A DNA stretch of 64,000 nt from Micromonospora rhizosphaerae (lineage in GTDB: Bacteria; Actinomycetota; Actinomycetes; Mycobacteriales; Micromonosporaceae). This document shows positions 35,468-44,497 of this stretch, piece by piece. The position numbers and the translations under genes are program-made. Each line of letters opens with the position of its first letter. Positions within the stretch are counted from its first letter, which is position 1. The stretch lies in NCBI RefSeq assembly GCF_900091465.1, contig NZ_FMHV01000002.1, positions 5,456,001 to 5,520,000 on the forward strand, in the 5' to 3' direction. The notes under the pieces are model-generated. The model searched no databases, was not told the DNA's origin, and was given only the letters and a program-made list of their open reading frames with translations.

Positions 35468-35720
35468 TTGCGCCGTCAGCGACCGGACCTTCGACGGCAG
35501 ATCACGGAACTCGTCCAGCAACTGGGCGACATCGCCGCCGCCTTGAGCGAGGCCGACCCAGCCGACCGCGCGGAGGTCTACCGGCAACTCGGACTGCGGC
35601 TGACCTACACCCGCAACAACAGAAAGTCCGCGTCCAGGCACAGCCTGTCGCGGACTTTCATGGGGAAATTGATCGTGTCCGAGGGGCCACGTCAACCACA
35701 GGTCCATGATCGTCATACAG
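35468..35720 (+). pseudogene. serine site-specific recombinase C-terminal remnant
   Basis: LRRQITELVQQLGDIAAALS and EADPADRAEVYRQLGLRLTY match the coiled C-terminal end of large serine recombinases of actinomycete integrative elements. Just after, the frame is off by one: the next frame reads QQKVRVQAQPVADF, while the end GKLIVSEG returns in the first. The catalytic and zinc-ribbon domains are missing. It probably marks the former end of an integrated element. Confidence 0.6.
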
Positions 35721-36017
35721 GACGAGGTACAGCTGGCGCCGAAATGACGGCAACAGCGCCCCAGGTCCCGGCCACCAGCGGTCCCGATCGGGTACGCGGT
35801 GGGATAACGGCTACGGCCTGGGCACGCCGGGCGGGCATCGCAGCCGCACGTGGCCGACCACGCCGAAGCGATCGTCAAGGCGCGCAATGCCGGGCTCGGC
35901 CGCGGCGACCGAGCGGGCGAACCTGCCGGTGAGCGCAAACGCGACTTGCAGATCATCCCGGATCATCGCCAGCGCCTCGGGATAGGCACGCAGTTCCTTG
36001 TATCGCCGGACCAGACC

Positions 36018-36725
36018 ATGCCCCTGGACCAGCTGCGCAAGCTGCTCGCGTACGAGCGGTACGACAGCGACACCACCGACGCGCTGTGGCGGCAGCTTGC
36101 TCACCACGCCCGCGAGTGGGGACCCGCGTGGAGTCGTCGGAGCGCTCGGCGTTGCGCTGCCCGCCTTGACCCACATGGCCGCGAAGATCAGCCGCGGATA
36201 CGCCCGGCACGCCGATGACGTCGACTCCGAAATCCTCGCCGGGTTCCTACACGCGCCGTGTAGGGCGCCGCTCGAGCCGCCCCGGGGCGTGGCTGCGGCT
36301 GTGCTGCGCCCTTGCCCGGCTCGGCTCCCGCCACGCCGACGCCGCCCTGGGCGGCATGGCGCGCCGGGATCGTGGTGGTGAAGGCCGACGACACCGAGGA
36401 ACTGCCATCGGGCGTGCCGACCGGCTCCCGCTCGCCGTCGCATCCCTACGGCCACCCGGACCTGTTGCTCGGCCGGGCCGCCGCCGGCCTCACCGCCGAA
36501 GCCGGCGAGCTGATCAGCTCCACGCAGTTCGGTGACGCGCTGATCGAGCAGCTGGCTGCCGAGCAGGGCGTGACCGCGCCGGTGCTACGGATGCGCCGCC
36601 GATGCGCCGAGCGCGTGAGGCGGCAGCTCGTGCGGGATCGTCCAACCGGCCGCCTCGCTGGCGCTCTTCGCGCGGATGTTCGTGGGACCGCGAACTCAGC
36701 CGGAGCATCAGGACGCTCCGTGTAA
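36018..36725 (+). pseudogene. conserved hypothetical protein gene with at least three frameshifts
   Basis: Four consecutive pieces in different frames form one plausible protein: MPLDQLRKLLAYERYDSDTT with RQLAHHAREWGPAW; VVGALGVALPALTHMAAKIS with ARHADDVDSEILAGFLHA; AWLRLCCALARLGSRHADAA; and ELPSGVPTGSRSPSHPYGHP with LLLGRAAAGLTAEAGELIS, AAEQGVTAPVLRMRRRCAE. This resembles a sigma-region-like hypothetical protein often carried on actinomycete integrative elements, an impression from memory. Between 35720 and 36018 a minus-strand frame (ALAMIRDDLQVAFALTGRFA) may be another remnant of unknown kind. Confidence 0.55.
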
Positions 36726-36820
36726 ACCCTGATCGCGTCACCGCCACCAGAACTCACTAACTGCCGCGATCCGTACCCGCCTGCTGGTCCTGCTGCGCGC
36801 AGGTGTGCTGGGGTGGCCTG

Positions 36821-37792
36821 GTGGATGCCGTGGACCTCGCCCGACGCTTCGCTCTTGGCGGGGCCGCGAGGCTGTCGGACGGGCCGGTCGCGCGGGGCAA
36901 GCAAGGCCTCGTGTGGCGGCTGGAGACGGAAGACGGCAGCTGGGCGGTGAAGGTGCCGTTCCACCAGTCCGGTGAGGACGAGGTGCGGTTGGCGACAGCG
37001 TTTCAGGAAGCGGCCTACACCGCCGGCGTACCGACGCCGCAGGTGCGCCGCACCACGGAGGGAAGCGTGTTCGCCACCGTGGAAGGCAGACAGGTCAGGG
37101 TGTACGAGTGGGTCGACGTGAAGGCCCCCGACCCCTGTCTCGACCCGGCGCTGGTGGGCACGGTCGTGGCCGCCATTCACCGCGTACCGGTCACCGAGCC
37201 CGGCCAGTTGGACCCCTGGTATCACGAACCAGTCGGCGCCGATCGCTGGGACCAACTGGTCCAGCAGCTCGTGGAAGCGGGGGCGCCGTTCGCCGCCCAG
37301 TTGGCCGATCTGCGTGATGAGCTGGTCGCATTGGAGTCCTGGCTCGAGCCGCCCCAGATGCTGCGGACCTGCCACCGCGACCTGTGGGCCGACAACGTCC
37401 TGCCAACCGCGGACGGCGGAGTGTGCGTCATCGACTGGGAGAACAGCGGGCCGGCTGATCCGAGCCAGGAGCTCGGGTGCGTGCTCTTCGAGTTCGCCCG
37501 CGCCGATCCGGGCCGAGCCCGCGCCCTGATCGACGCCTACCGGGAGGCCGCTGGACCGGCGACGGTGAACCGGCGCGGACACTTCTCGATGCTCATCGCG
37601 CAACTCGGGCACATCACCGAGATCGCCGCCACCGACTGGCTGACGCCAAACGCTCGCTCCCCGGAGCGCGCCGACTCCGCCGCGTGGATCAGTGAGGTTC
37701 TTGACGACCCGCACACCCGCGAGCTGCTCGAAACCCTCTTGACGGTGGTGTGCGGAGGCGCCGCGCCGTCATGGCAGCCACCGGAGATCTGA
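36821..37792 (+). CDS. aminoglycoside phosphotransferase (APH)-family kinase
   Basis: A 323-residue protein with the APH/choline-kinase fold: N-lobe GKQGLVWRLETEDGSWAVKV with the ATP-binding Lys, Brenner motif TCHRDLWADNVLPTADGG (HxDxxxxN) and the DFG-like VIDWENSGPAD. Family members phosphorylate aminoglycosides, macrolides, homoserine or other alcohols, and the substrate is not predictable here. GTG 36821 is used; GTG 36803 is an alternative. The gene ends 65 bases before the group II intron. Confidence 0.88.
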   Translation: MDAVDLARRFALGGAARLSDGPVARGKQGLVWRLETEDGSWAVKVPFHQSGEDEVRLATAFQEAAYTAGVPTPQVRRTTEGSVFATVEGRQVRVYEWVDVKAPDPCLDPALVGTVVAAIHRVPVTEPGQLDPWYHEPVGADRWDQLVQQLVEAGAPFAAQLADLRDELVALESWLEPPQMLRTCHRDLWADNVLPTADGGVCVIDWENSGPADPSQELGCVLFEFARADPGRARALIDAYREAAGPATVNRRGHFSMLIAQLGHITEIAATDWLTPNARSPERADSAAWISEVLDDPHTRELLETLLTVVCGGAAPSWQPPEI

Positions 37793-37857
37793 GCTGTCCG
37801 CACAAGGGTCCGCGTCGGTCGCGGCGGTGTGCAGGCGGGCGCTCTTGCCGAGATGAG

Positions 37858-38432
37858 GTGCGACACGAGGTCGCACGTGTTGAGTGAGTACGTCGATTGG
37901 AGGTCGGGTGTAGATGCCCGAGACGTAGCTCCCGGTCAGTGTCCGAGACCGGTCCCCGCCCTGACGTGCGTGGCTAGTAATGGCTGGGTGCGAAGCTCAG
38001 GGGAAAGCCCGAGGACTCCCGCACCGACTGGGAGTCACAGGTGAGGGGAAGGCCGAAAGGGTGAATATGGTGAACCCTCGTTGATGCCTCGTCACGGCAA
38101 TTCCCCGGGTCGGACATGTGGTGCCGGGGAGATAAAGAGGCTAGCCGCTGAGAGTCGGCAGACGACGATCGAGGACTCATCTACGGTCGTGTGGATACCG
38201 TCGCCTCCGGGGTCAAGAGGGCGCCCGACCCGGCCGTGTCTCACGCGTGTGGAACGTGGAAACCCCGGCACGGTCCACGATGTCCTCGGATGTCGTGGTA
38301 AGCCGACCGTAAGGAGAGCCCAACTCCGTGGCGGGAACAGGACGCCCAAGAAGCGAACGCCGGCAGGCTGAAAGGCAGCGGGAAAGCGGGAACGTTCAGA
38401 CCGGTCCTCCTACCGGTCGTTGTCGTATGGGC
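37858..38432 (+). ncRNA. group II intron RNA, domains I-III (5' part)
   Basis: Starting with GTGCGAC, the region has no convincing protein frame but many short self-complementary stretches typical of intron domain I (for example GTGCGACacgagGTCGCAC at the 5' end) and ends where the IS3 copy begins (GGC target repeat at 38430-38432). Domain-level folding was not computed. Confidence 0.7.
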
Positions 38433-38768
38433 TTGACCCGTTTCGACGGACAGGGTCGATGTGTTGACTCACGCTACCTTGCTGGCCGGTAGCGGGTTGA
38501 TGATGGCGCTGGCTTCGTAGGCGGCGGGGCTGAGGTAGCCGAGGCTGGAGTGCCGGCGTCGGGTGTTGTACCAGCCTTCTACGTATTCGAATATTGCCTG
38601 CCGGGCGGTGGTGCGGGTCGGCCACGGCTGGCGGTGCAGCAGTTCGGTCTTGATCGTGGCGAAGAACGACTCGGCGACGGCGTTGTCCCAGCACTGCCCG
38701 CGCCGGCCCAGTGACAGTCGGATCCCGTGGCGCTTGGCGAGACGGGCGTGCTGGGTGCTGGTGTATTG

Positions 38769-40223
38769 GGCGGATTCAACTGGTCGTCGCAACACCTTGT
38801 CGGAGAGGTGAAGCGATGGCGTATGGGCTGGGGCAGAAGCGGGTTCGGGAGTATCGGGGTCAGATTCCTTCGCCGGGACGGCCGACGGTGGCGTGGCGTG
38901 AGGACCGGGTCAGGTTCTGGGCTGCGATCAGTCGCGGTGTGATGACCGAGGACGCGGCCGCGGCGGCGGGCGTGTCCTCGCCGGTCGGGTTCCGGTGGTT
39001 CCGGCACGCTGGCGGCGTGAATCCTGCGTTGCCGCCGAGGGTGTCGGGCCGCTATCTGTCGTTCAGCGAGCGCGAAGACATCGCTCTGTCGCGGGCGCAA
39101 GGCATGGGCGTCCGCGAGATCGCACGCCAGCTCGGCCGGGACCCGTCGACGATCTCGCGGGAGTTGCGGCGCAACGCCTCGACCAGGACGTACCGCCTGG
39201 ATTACAAGGCTTCGACTGCGCAGTGGCATGCTGAGCGTCGAGCCCGCCGGCCGAAGACCGCGAAGCTGCTGGCCAATGAGCGGCTTCGAGAGTACGTCCA
39301 GCAACGGCTTGCGGGTGCGATCCGGACAGCGGGCGGCCGACTGGTCGCTGGGCCGCAGGGCCCGCAGTGGAAGGGCCGCAACAAGCCTCACCGTGGTGAT
39401 CGGGCATGGACTATCGGATGGAGCCCGGAGCAGATCTCCCGCAGGCTCAGGGCCGAGTTCCCGGAGGATGAGTCGATGCGCATCAGCCACGAGGCGATCT
39501 ACCAGGCGCTCTACGTCCAGAGCCGCGGCGCCCTCAAGCGCGAACTCGTCACCTGCTTGCGGACCGGGCGGGCGCTTCGCGTTCCCCGGGCACGCGCGAA
39601 GCAACGCGCGTGGGCGCACGTCACCAGCGACACGCTGATCAGTGAACGTCCCGCTGAAGTCGCGGACCGTGCCGTGCCCGGGCACTGGGAAGGGGATCTG
39701 ATCATCGGTTTGCAGCGTTCCGCGATCGGGACACTGGTCGAGCGGACGACGAGGTTCACGATGCTGATCCACCTGCCTCGTGAGGACGGCTGGGGTGTGA
39801 TCCCGCGGACGAAGAACGGGCCGGCTCTCGCCGGCTATGGGGCGATCACGATGAGCAAAGCCCTCGCCGCGACAATCACCCAACTGCCCGAGCAGCTCCG
39901 CAGATCGCTGACGTGGGACCGCGGCAAGGAGTTGTCTGCGCACGCACGCTTCACGGTCGAAACCGGCGTCCCGGTGTTCTTCGCCGACCCCCACAGCCCC
40001 TGGCAACGCGGCACCAACGAGAACACCAACGGGCTGCTGCGGCAGTACTTCCCGAAAGGCACCGACCTGTCCAGATGGAGCGCCGACGAGATCAACGCCG
40101 TCGCCCACGCCCTCAACAGCCGACCCCGGAAAACCCTCGACTGGAAGACCCCAGCCGAAGCCCTCGACGAACACCTACGATCGCTCCAACAACCCAGTGT
40201 TGCGACGACCGATTGAATCCGCC
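38769..40223 (+). mobile_element. IS30-family insertion sequence, TTG target duplication
   Basis: The ends share GGCGGATTCAA, then two mismatches, then GGTCGTCGCAACAC as inverted repeats, with TTG directly repeated (38766-38768, 40224-40226). Length 1455 bp with a single intact transposase gene. It sits inside orfB of the IS3 copy in the opposite direction. Confidence 0.92.
38816..40216 (+). CDS. IS30-family transposase
   Basis: A 466-residue transposase: N-terminal region, an IS30 HTH (LSFSEREDIALSRAQGMGVR, EIARQLGRDPSTISRELRRN) and a DDE core with Asp in GHWEGDLIIGL, Asp in TWDRGKELSAH and Glu in RGTNENTNGLLRQYFP. ATG 38816 has GAGAGGTGAAG upstream. No frameshift or missing catalytic residue; the gene looks functional. 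Confidence 0.92.
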   Translation: MAYGLGQKRVREYRGQIPSPGRPTVAWREDRVRFWAAISRGVMTEDAAAAAGVSSPVGFRWFRHAGGVNPALPPRVSGRYLSFSEREDIALSRAQGMGVREIARQLGRDPSTISRELRRNASTRTYRLDYKASTAQWHAERRARRPKTAKLLANERLREYVQQRLAGAIRTAGGRLVAGPQGPQWKGRNKPHRGDRAWTIGWSPEQISRRLRAEFPEDESMRISHEAIYQALYVQSRGALKRELVTCLRTGRALRVPRARAKQRAWAHVTSDTLISERPAEVADRAVPGHWEGDLIIGLQRSAIGTLVERTTRFTMLIHLPREDGWGVIPRTKNGPALAGYGAITMSKALAATITQLPEQLRRSLTWDRGKELSAHARFTVETGVPVFFADPHSPWQRGTNENTNGLLRQYFPKGTDLSRWSADEINAVAHALNSRPRKTLDWKTPAEALDEHLRSLQQPSVATTD

Positions 40224-40849
40224 TTGGCAGCCGCGGTCGGAGTGGAAGATCAACCCCGACGGTGGCCGCCGACGGCGGATGGCGTCGGTGAGGGCGGCGT
40301 CGACCAGGTCGGTGCGTAGATGGTCGGCGACGGCCCAGCCGACGACCCGGCGGGAGGCCAGGTCGATGACGGTGGCCAGATACAGCCAGCCTTCCCACGT
40401 GTTGATGTAGGTGATGTCGCCGCACCAGCGGGTGTCGATCGCGGCCGCGTCCGTTTCGAAGTCCCGGCCGACCAGGTCAGGACGCGCTTCGGCCGTCGGG
40501 TCTGCGACGGTGGTGGTGCGCCACCGGCGCCGGCACCTGCCGGCGATCCCGGCCGTGCGCATCAACCGTGCGACGCGTTTACGGCCGTGCCGCAGCCCGA
40601 CCGCGGCCAGTTCGGCGTGCACCCGCGGCGCCCCGTAGGTGCCCCTCGACATCGCGTGCACCTCGGTGATCTTCTCGGTCAGCGCCTGGTCGACGCGCTC
40701 CCGCTCGGACCGCTCACCGCGAACGTGCTGGTAGTAGGCGGACCGGGAGACCTGCATCAGCTCACACGCACGCTTCACGCTGCGCGAGCCGGCCTGCTCC
40801 GCCTCGATGAACGGGTACACGTTCACCGGGTCTCCTTGATGCTCCTATG

Positions 40850-41935
40850 TCAAGCCGCCGCCGTCATCACGGTTGTCAGGTTGGTAGGAGGCGATGTCGT
40901 GACGGTTCGGGCGGGCTGGGATGCGCGGCGTTCGTCGGCGATGAGGGCGGTGAAGACCCGGTCGGACAGCCGGCGGCGCAGCAGCCGCAGCGCTTCGGTG
41001 CGGGTCTTGCCAGCGGCGAGTTGCTTGTCGACGTAGTCCTTGCCAGGGCCGACGCCGCGGGCCTGCGTGACGGCGATCATGTGAAGGGCGGTGTTGACGA
41101 CCCGGTTGCCGCCACGGTTGAGCCGCACCCGCACCGTGTTGCCTGACCAGACCGGGATCGGCGCCGTGCCGTTGAACCGGGCGTAGGCGTGCCTGGAACG
41201 GAACCGGGCGGCGCCGGCGGTCTCGCCCAGGATCATCGCCGCGCCGAGAACACCGCAGCCGGGAACGGCGATCAGGCTCGGCGCCAGGACGCGGACCAGG
41301 TCGCGTAGTTCCCGCTCCAGGCTGTTGATCTGCACGGTCAGCTCCCGGCACCGCACGAGGAGGTCCCGGGCGATCCGAGCCACCGTTCCCTCGGCTCCGG
41401 CGAGCCGGTCGCTGAGGTCGTCGATGACGCAGTAGCGGCGCAGACCTCGAGACGGGATCTGCAGCCCCGGGTCAAGTTCGTGCAGATGCCACCGCAGCCG
41501 GTTGACCAACTTGGTCCGCTCCACGACCAGATCCCGGCGGTGGTCAGACAGGAGTTTCACCTGGCGGGCCGGGCCGTCCAGCTGCGCCACCGGCAGGTCC
41601 GGTTCACGCAGCGCCGCGTGCGCCACCGCGAGCGCGTCAATCGGATCAGACTTGCCGGCCTGCCGCGAACCCCGACGCGCCGCGGCCATCAGCCGGGTCG
41701 GCACCCGCACCACCTGGTGCCCGGCGCCCAGCAAGTCGCCTTCCAGACGGCGGGTCAGGTGCCGGCAGTCCTCCAGCGCGAAGCGGACCTGCGGCCATTG
41801 CGCGGCCCACTGCACCGCCTGCAAATGCCCGTCGCTGGTCGTTCCGACCGTCCGTTCGCCCAGCTTGCGGCCCAACTCGTCCGCCGCCACCAGCGTGTGG
41901 CTGCGCTTATGCGCGTCGACCCCGATCACGACCAT
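40850..41935 (-). CDS. IS110-family DEDD recombinase
   Basis: A 361-residue protein: RuvC-like DEDD domain with Asp in VIGVDAHKRSHTLVA, Glu-Asp in FALEDCRHLTRRL and Asp pair in KSDPIDALAVAHAAL, followed by a long coiled segment and the Tnp20 domain (LIAVPGCGVLGAAMILGETA, RFNGTAPIPVWSGN) with the nucleophilic Ser. These recombinases use a bridge RNA encoded in the element's noncoding end. The ATG at 41935 starts at the DEDD domain as usual. Intact. Confidence 0.92.
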   Translation of the reverse strand: MVVIGVDAHKRSHTLVAADELGRKLGERTVGTTSDGHLQAVQWAAQWPQVRFALEDCRHLTRRLEGDLLGAGHQVVRVPTRLMAAARRGSRQAGKSDPIDALAVAHAALREPDLPVAQLDGPARQVKLLSDHRRDLVVERTKLVNRLRWHLHELDPGLQIPSRGLRRYCVIDDLSDRLAGAEGTVARIARDLLVRCRELTVQINSLERELRDLVRVLAPSLIAVPGCGVLGAAMILGETAGAARFRSRHAYARFNGTAPIPVWSGNTVRVRLNRGGNRVVNTALHMIAVTQARGVGPGKDYVDKQLAAGKTRTEALRLLRRRLSDRVFTALIADERRASQPARTVTTSPPTNLTTVMTAAA

Positions 41936-42140
41936 GCCGTCTCCCTCGCCTCGACCAGCTGAAACCTTCAGCCGGGCAGCGGGGGCACGCCTTCATCGAG
42001 CATCGGCACGCACCTATCAAGCCACACCGCGGCCCGGTGCAGGATCCGGCGGGGCCGCACATCAACGAAAAGCCACCAGCCAAGGCCGGGGCAGCAAAGA
42101 AACGAGCGAACCCCGCCGGACCACGATCAGGCTGGCATGA
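41936..42140 (-). ncRNA. candidate bridge RNA region of the IS110 element
   Basis: About 205 noncoding bases lie directly upstream of the recombinase gene, the place where IS110-group elements encode their bridge RNA. The stretch includes local inverted repeats (for example GCGGCCCGGTGC...GGGGCCGC around 42025-42060). The RNA is inferred from family knowledge and position; no structure was computed. Confidence 0.4.
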
Positions 42141-42438
42141 ACGCGAAGAAAGCCGTCGCCCGCTTCAAAATTTCGACGTCCTCACGCAGCCGCCGGTTCT
42201 CCCTGCGCAGCTGCGCCAACTCGGCCCGCTCATCACTGGTCAACCCATCACTGCGGGTTCCGGCATCGAGTTCGGCCTGCTTGACCCACTCCCGCACCGC
42301 GGTCTCGGTCAGGTCGAAATCCTTCGCGACCTGCCCGATCGTGCGGTCTCCCCGCTGACACAGCTCCACGATCTCGGCCTTGAACTGTGCCGTGAACGAC
42401 CGACGAGGCCGAGGCCGCTTCCTACCCACGCTCTCCAT
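42127..42438 (-). CDS. IS3-family transposase OrfA
   Basis: A 103-residue HTH protein: RRSFTAQFKAEIVELCQRGD, KDFDLTETAVREWVKQAELD and a leucine-zipper-like end (LAQLRRENRRLREDVEILKR) with the ATAFFA terminus. This is the DNA-binding subunit normally fused to OrfB by frameshifting. The last four residues are changed by the IS110 insertion just after it. ATG 42438 or 42450 may be the start. Confidence 0.85.
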   Translation of the reverse strand: MESVGRKRPRPRRSFTAQFKAEIVELCQRGDRTIGQVAKDFDLTETAVREWVKQAELDAGTRSDGLTSDERAELAQLRRENRRLREDVEILKRATAFFAFMPA

Positions 42439-42626
42439 GATGCTGGACATCCTCCCGGAGCCCACCGGCTCCTGATCTCAGATGTCCGCCAAAGCGGGTC
42501 AGGCCCAGTATAACCGGCCGGATACCGGACCTTGTGCCCGGCTGCGAAGGCAGGCTGACGTGTGGCGGGTGAGCCTTTGACGACGGCGCACCGCAACCAC
42601 CCGAACCGAAGGACAAGTTAGACGCG

Positions 42627-44381
42627 ATGACGGCTTTAGCTTTCGATGTTGCGATGGCGGCCCTCGGAGTGAACGGACCTGAGGACGTATCTCCGCAGTG
42701 GGACACCGTCGCCTGGCGGCGCCACGAGGAGAACGTACGGCGGCTACGGGGCAGGATCTTCAAGGCGACGAAGGAAGGCGACTGGCCCAGGGTCAGGAAC
42801 CTGCAGAAGATGATGCTGCGGAGCTGGTCTAACACGCTCATCAGCGTGCGCCAAGTCGCGCAGCGCAACGCTGGCCGCACGACCGCGGGCATCGACGGGC
42901 AGGTCGCGTTGACCTCCCCGGCGCGAATGGACCTGGCGGTGCAGACACACCGCACGGCCCGGTCCTTCACCCCCTTCGCGGTCAAGCGGGTGTATATACC
43001 GAAAGCCAATGGGAAACAGCGCCCGCTCGGCATTCCCGTAATCTCGGATCGCGTCCACCAGGCGCGACACCGTAACGCACTGGAGCCCGAATGGGAGGCC
43101 CGGTTCGAACCCAAGAGTTACGGGTTCCGGCCGGGTCGTAGCTGCCAGGACGCGATCTCTGTCATCCACGTGACGTCGTGCGGCGTGACCGCGCAACGCT
43201 TGTGGGTGCTGGACGCGGACCTCAGCGCGGCATTCGACAGGATCGACCACGACCATCTCCTCGCCACGATCGGGATGTTCCCCGGCCGGACAATGATCCG
43301 GGACTGGCTGAAGGCGGGCGTGTTCGAACCGGGCAAGGGATTCACGCCGACCGATGAGGGAACCCCGCAAGGCGGCGTGATCAGTCCCTTGCTGTTGAAC
43401 ATCGCGCTGCATGGGCTGGAAGAGGCGGCAGGAGTCCGGAAAGAACGCAGCGATGAGCGGCGGACGAAACGTGGCTCCCCTTCACTGATCAGATACGCCG
43501 ACGACATGGTCGCCCTCTGCCACTCCAGGCAGCAGGCCGAAGACGTCAAAGCGAGGCTCGCCGCATGGCTGGCGCCCCGAGGTCTCACCTTCAACGAGGA
43601 CAAGACGAGGATCGTCCACCTCGATGACGGGTTCGATTTTCTGGGATTCACCGCCCGCCGTCACCACGGCAAGCTGCTCATCAAACCCAGTAAGGCGGCC
43701 GTCAAACGAGTCAGGCAACGCCTCGCCGTCGAGTTCCGCGCCCTGAGAGGCACGAACGCGGCAGCAGTCCTCGCGCGGATCAACCCGATCGTGCGGGGAT
43801 GGGCGAACTACTACCGCGGGGCGGCGTCGTCCATCGTGTTCGCAGCTCTGGACGTGCACCTGTGGCGACTCACCTACAAATGGGCCTGCCACCGCCACCC
43901 CCACAAGCCGAAGCGCTGGATCATCAACCGGTACTTCGGCCGGTACAACACCGCCAGGCAGGACCGCTGGGTGTTCGGTGACCGCGACAGCGGCGCATAC
44001 CTACCCAAGTTCGCCTGGACAAAAATCGTCCGGCACCGGCTGGTACGCGGCGAGGCCTCTCCCGACGACCCCGCCCAAGCCAGCTACTGGGCCGAACGGC
44101 GTGGCAAGAGCAAACCCCCGCTCGACCGCAGGACCCTACACCTGCTCCGCAGGCAGAACGGATCCTGTCCGATCTGCGGACAACTGCTCCTACACGCCGA
44201 CCGCGAGCCACAAAGCCCCCGTGAATGGGAACAGTGGCACCGCACCACCCGCAAGGCGATCACCAGACAACACATCATCGCCCACGGGACAGGCACGCCG
44301 GACGAAACCCGACTCGTTCACTCCTCCTGCCACCGCCGTGCAACCGGCACGCAGAAGGACCCAGCACCCCTGCACACCTGA
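42627..44381 (+). CDS. group II intron reverse transcriptase/maturase with HNH domain
   Basis: A 584-residue intron-encoded protein. RT fingers and palm: RVYIPKANGKQRPLGIPVIS, RFEPKSYGFRPGRSCQDAI, TPQGGVISPLLLNI and the catalytic LIRYADDMVALC; maturase domain X around NPIVRGWANYYRG; DNA-binding/HNH endonuclease at the C-terminus (SCPICGQLLLHADREP ... KAITRQHIIAHGTG). It binds intron RNA to assist splicing and target-primed reverse transcription. Start ATG 42627 follows AAGGAC. The gene is intact although the intron RNA is split upstream by the IS3 copy. Confidence 0.93.
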   Translation: MTALAFDVAMAALGVNGPEDVSPQWDTVAWRRHEENVRRLRGRIFKATKEGDWPRVRNLQKMMLRSWSNTLISVRQVAQRNAGRTTAGIDGQVALTSPARMDLAVQTHRTARSFTPFAVKRVYIPKANGKQRPLGIPVISDRVHQARHRNALEPEWEARFEPKSYGFRPGRSCQDAISVIHVTSCGVTAQRLWVLDADLSAAFDRIDHDHLLATIGMFPGRTMIRDWLKAGVFEPGKGFTPTDEGTPQGGVISPLLLNIALHGLEEAAGVRKERSDERRTKRGSPSLIRYADDMVALCHSRQQAEDVKARLAAWLAPRGLTFNEDKTRIVHLDDGFDFLGFTARRHHGKLLIKPSKAAVKRVRQRLAVEFRALRGTNAAAVLARINPIVRGWANYYRGAASSIVFAALDVHLWRLTYKWACHRHPHKPKRWIINRYFGRYNTARQDRWVFGDRDSGAYLPKFAWTKIVRHRLVRGEASPDDPAQASYWAERRGKSKPPLDRRTLHLLRRQNGSCPICGQLLLHADREPQSPREWEQWHRTTRKAITRQHIIAHGTGTPDETRLVHSSCHRRATGTQKDPAPLHT

Positions 44382-44402
44382 AATCGCCCAAGCGGCTTGC
44401 TT

Positions 44403-44476
44403 GAGCCGTGTGCCGCGACGAGTGGCACGCACGGTTCTTAGGGGGGCGGGACGCAGCAATGCGTCCCGCCTACCCG
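44403..44476 (+). ncRNA. group II intron domains V and VI
   Basis: GAGCCGTGTGCCGCGACG followed by AGTGGCACGCACGGTTC (44403-44437) folds as the 34-nt domain V hairpin with the catalytic AGC-like base and GNRA-type loop replaced by CGAC/G; a second hairpin (GGGACGCAGCAATGCGTCCC) with a bulge A before the 3' end is domain VI. The 3' splice site is placed near 44476. Confidence 0.85.
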
Positions 44477-44497
44477 ACTGCGGACAGATGAGGGCCG

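Larger units (their letters stand above)
38469..40826 (-). pseudogene. IS3-family transposase OrfB, split by IS30 element
   Basis: The N-terminal part (GTG 40826 down to 40224) holds HTH_21 (RACELMQVSRSAYYQHVRGE) and the rve domain with Asp in TRWCGDITYI, Asp in VIDLASRRVVGWA and IFHSDRGCQ; the C-terminal part (38768 down to 38469) resumes YTSTQHARLAKRHGIRLSLG with the catalytic Glu in CWDNAVAESFFATIK and ends in the IS3 tail. The IS30 insertion with CAA/TTG duplication falls exactly between SDRGCQ and YTST. Rejoined, the protein is about 300 residues and reads without error. Confidence 0.88.
40846..42140 (-). mobile_element. IS110-family insertion sequence within IS3 copy
   Basis: A DEDD recombinase gene and about 205 bp of noncoding DNA upstream of it lie between orfA (...RATAFFA) and orfB (GAGCATCAAGGAGACCCG) of the IS3 copy. 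IS110 elements lack terminal inverted repeats and a duplication, so the borders (about 40846 and 42140) are deduced from where IS3 coding sequence stops and resumes. Up to a few bases of uncertainty at each side. Confidence 0.8.
38433..42500 (-). mobile_element. IS3-family element carrying IS30 and IS110 insertions
   Basis: Ends TTGACCCGTTTCGACGGACA (38433) and the complement of TGACCCGCTTTGGCGGACAT (42500) are imperfect inverted repeats of IS3-type, flanked by GGC (38430-38432 and 42501-42503). orfA lies at the right, orfB is cut by an IS30 copy and separated from orfA by an IS110 copy. Removing both would leave an IS3 element of about 1.3 kb. Confidence 0.85.
37858..44476 (+). mobile_element. 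group II intron (split by nested insertion sequences)
   Basis: The 5' end GTGCGAC at 37858 matches the group II consensus 5' splice site. A structured region follows, then a reverse transcriptase/maturase gene (42627-44381) and a domain V stem (44403-44437) and domain VI before the 3' end near 44476. An IS3-family element occupies 38433-42500 inside the intron, splitting the ribozyme 5' half from the protein-coding half. The exact 3' splice base is uncertain by a few bases. The interrupted copy probably cannot splice. Confidence 0.8.

Noticed and set aside
37795..44486. CTGTCCGCA near 37795 and TGCGGACAG near 44478 flank the group II intron as a 9-bp inverted repeat.
   Set aside because: Nine bases in GC-rich DNA over 6.7 kb is expected by chance and neither copy abuts the intron borders exactly; not claimed as a target hairpin.
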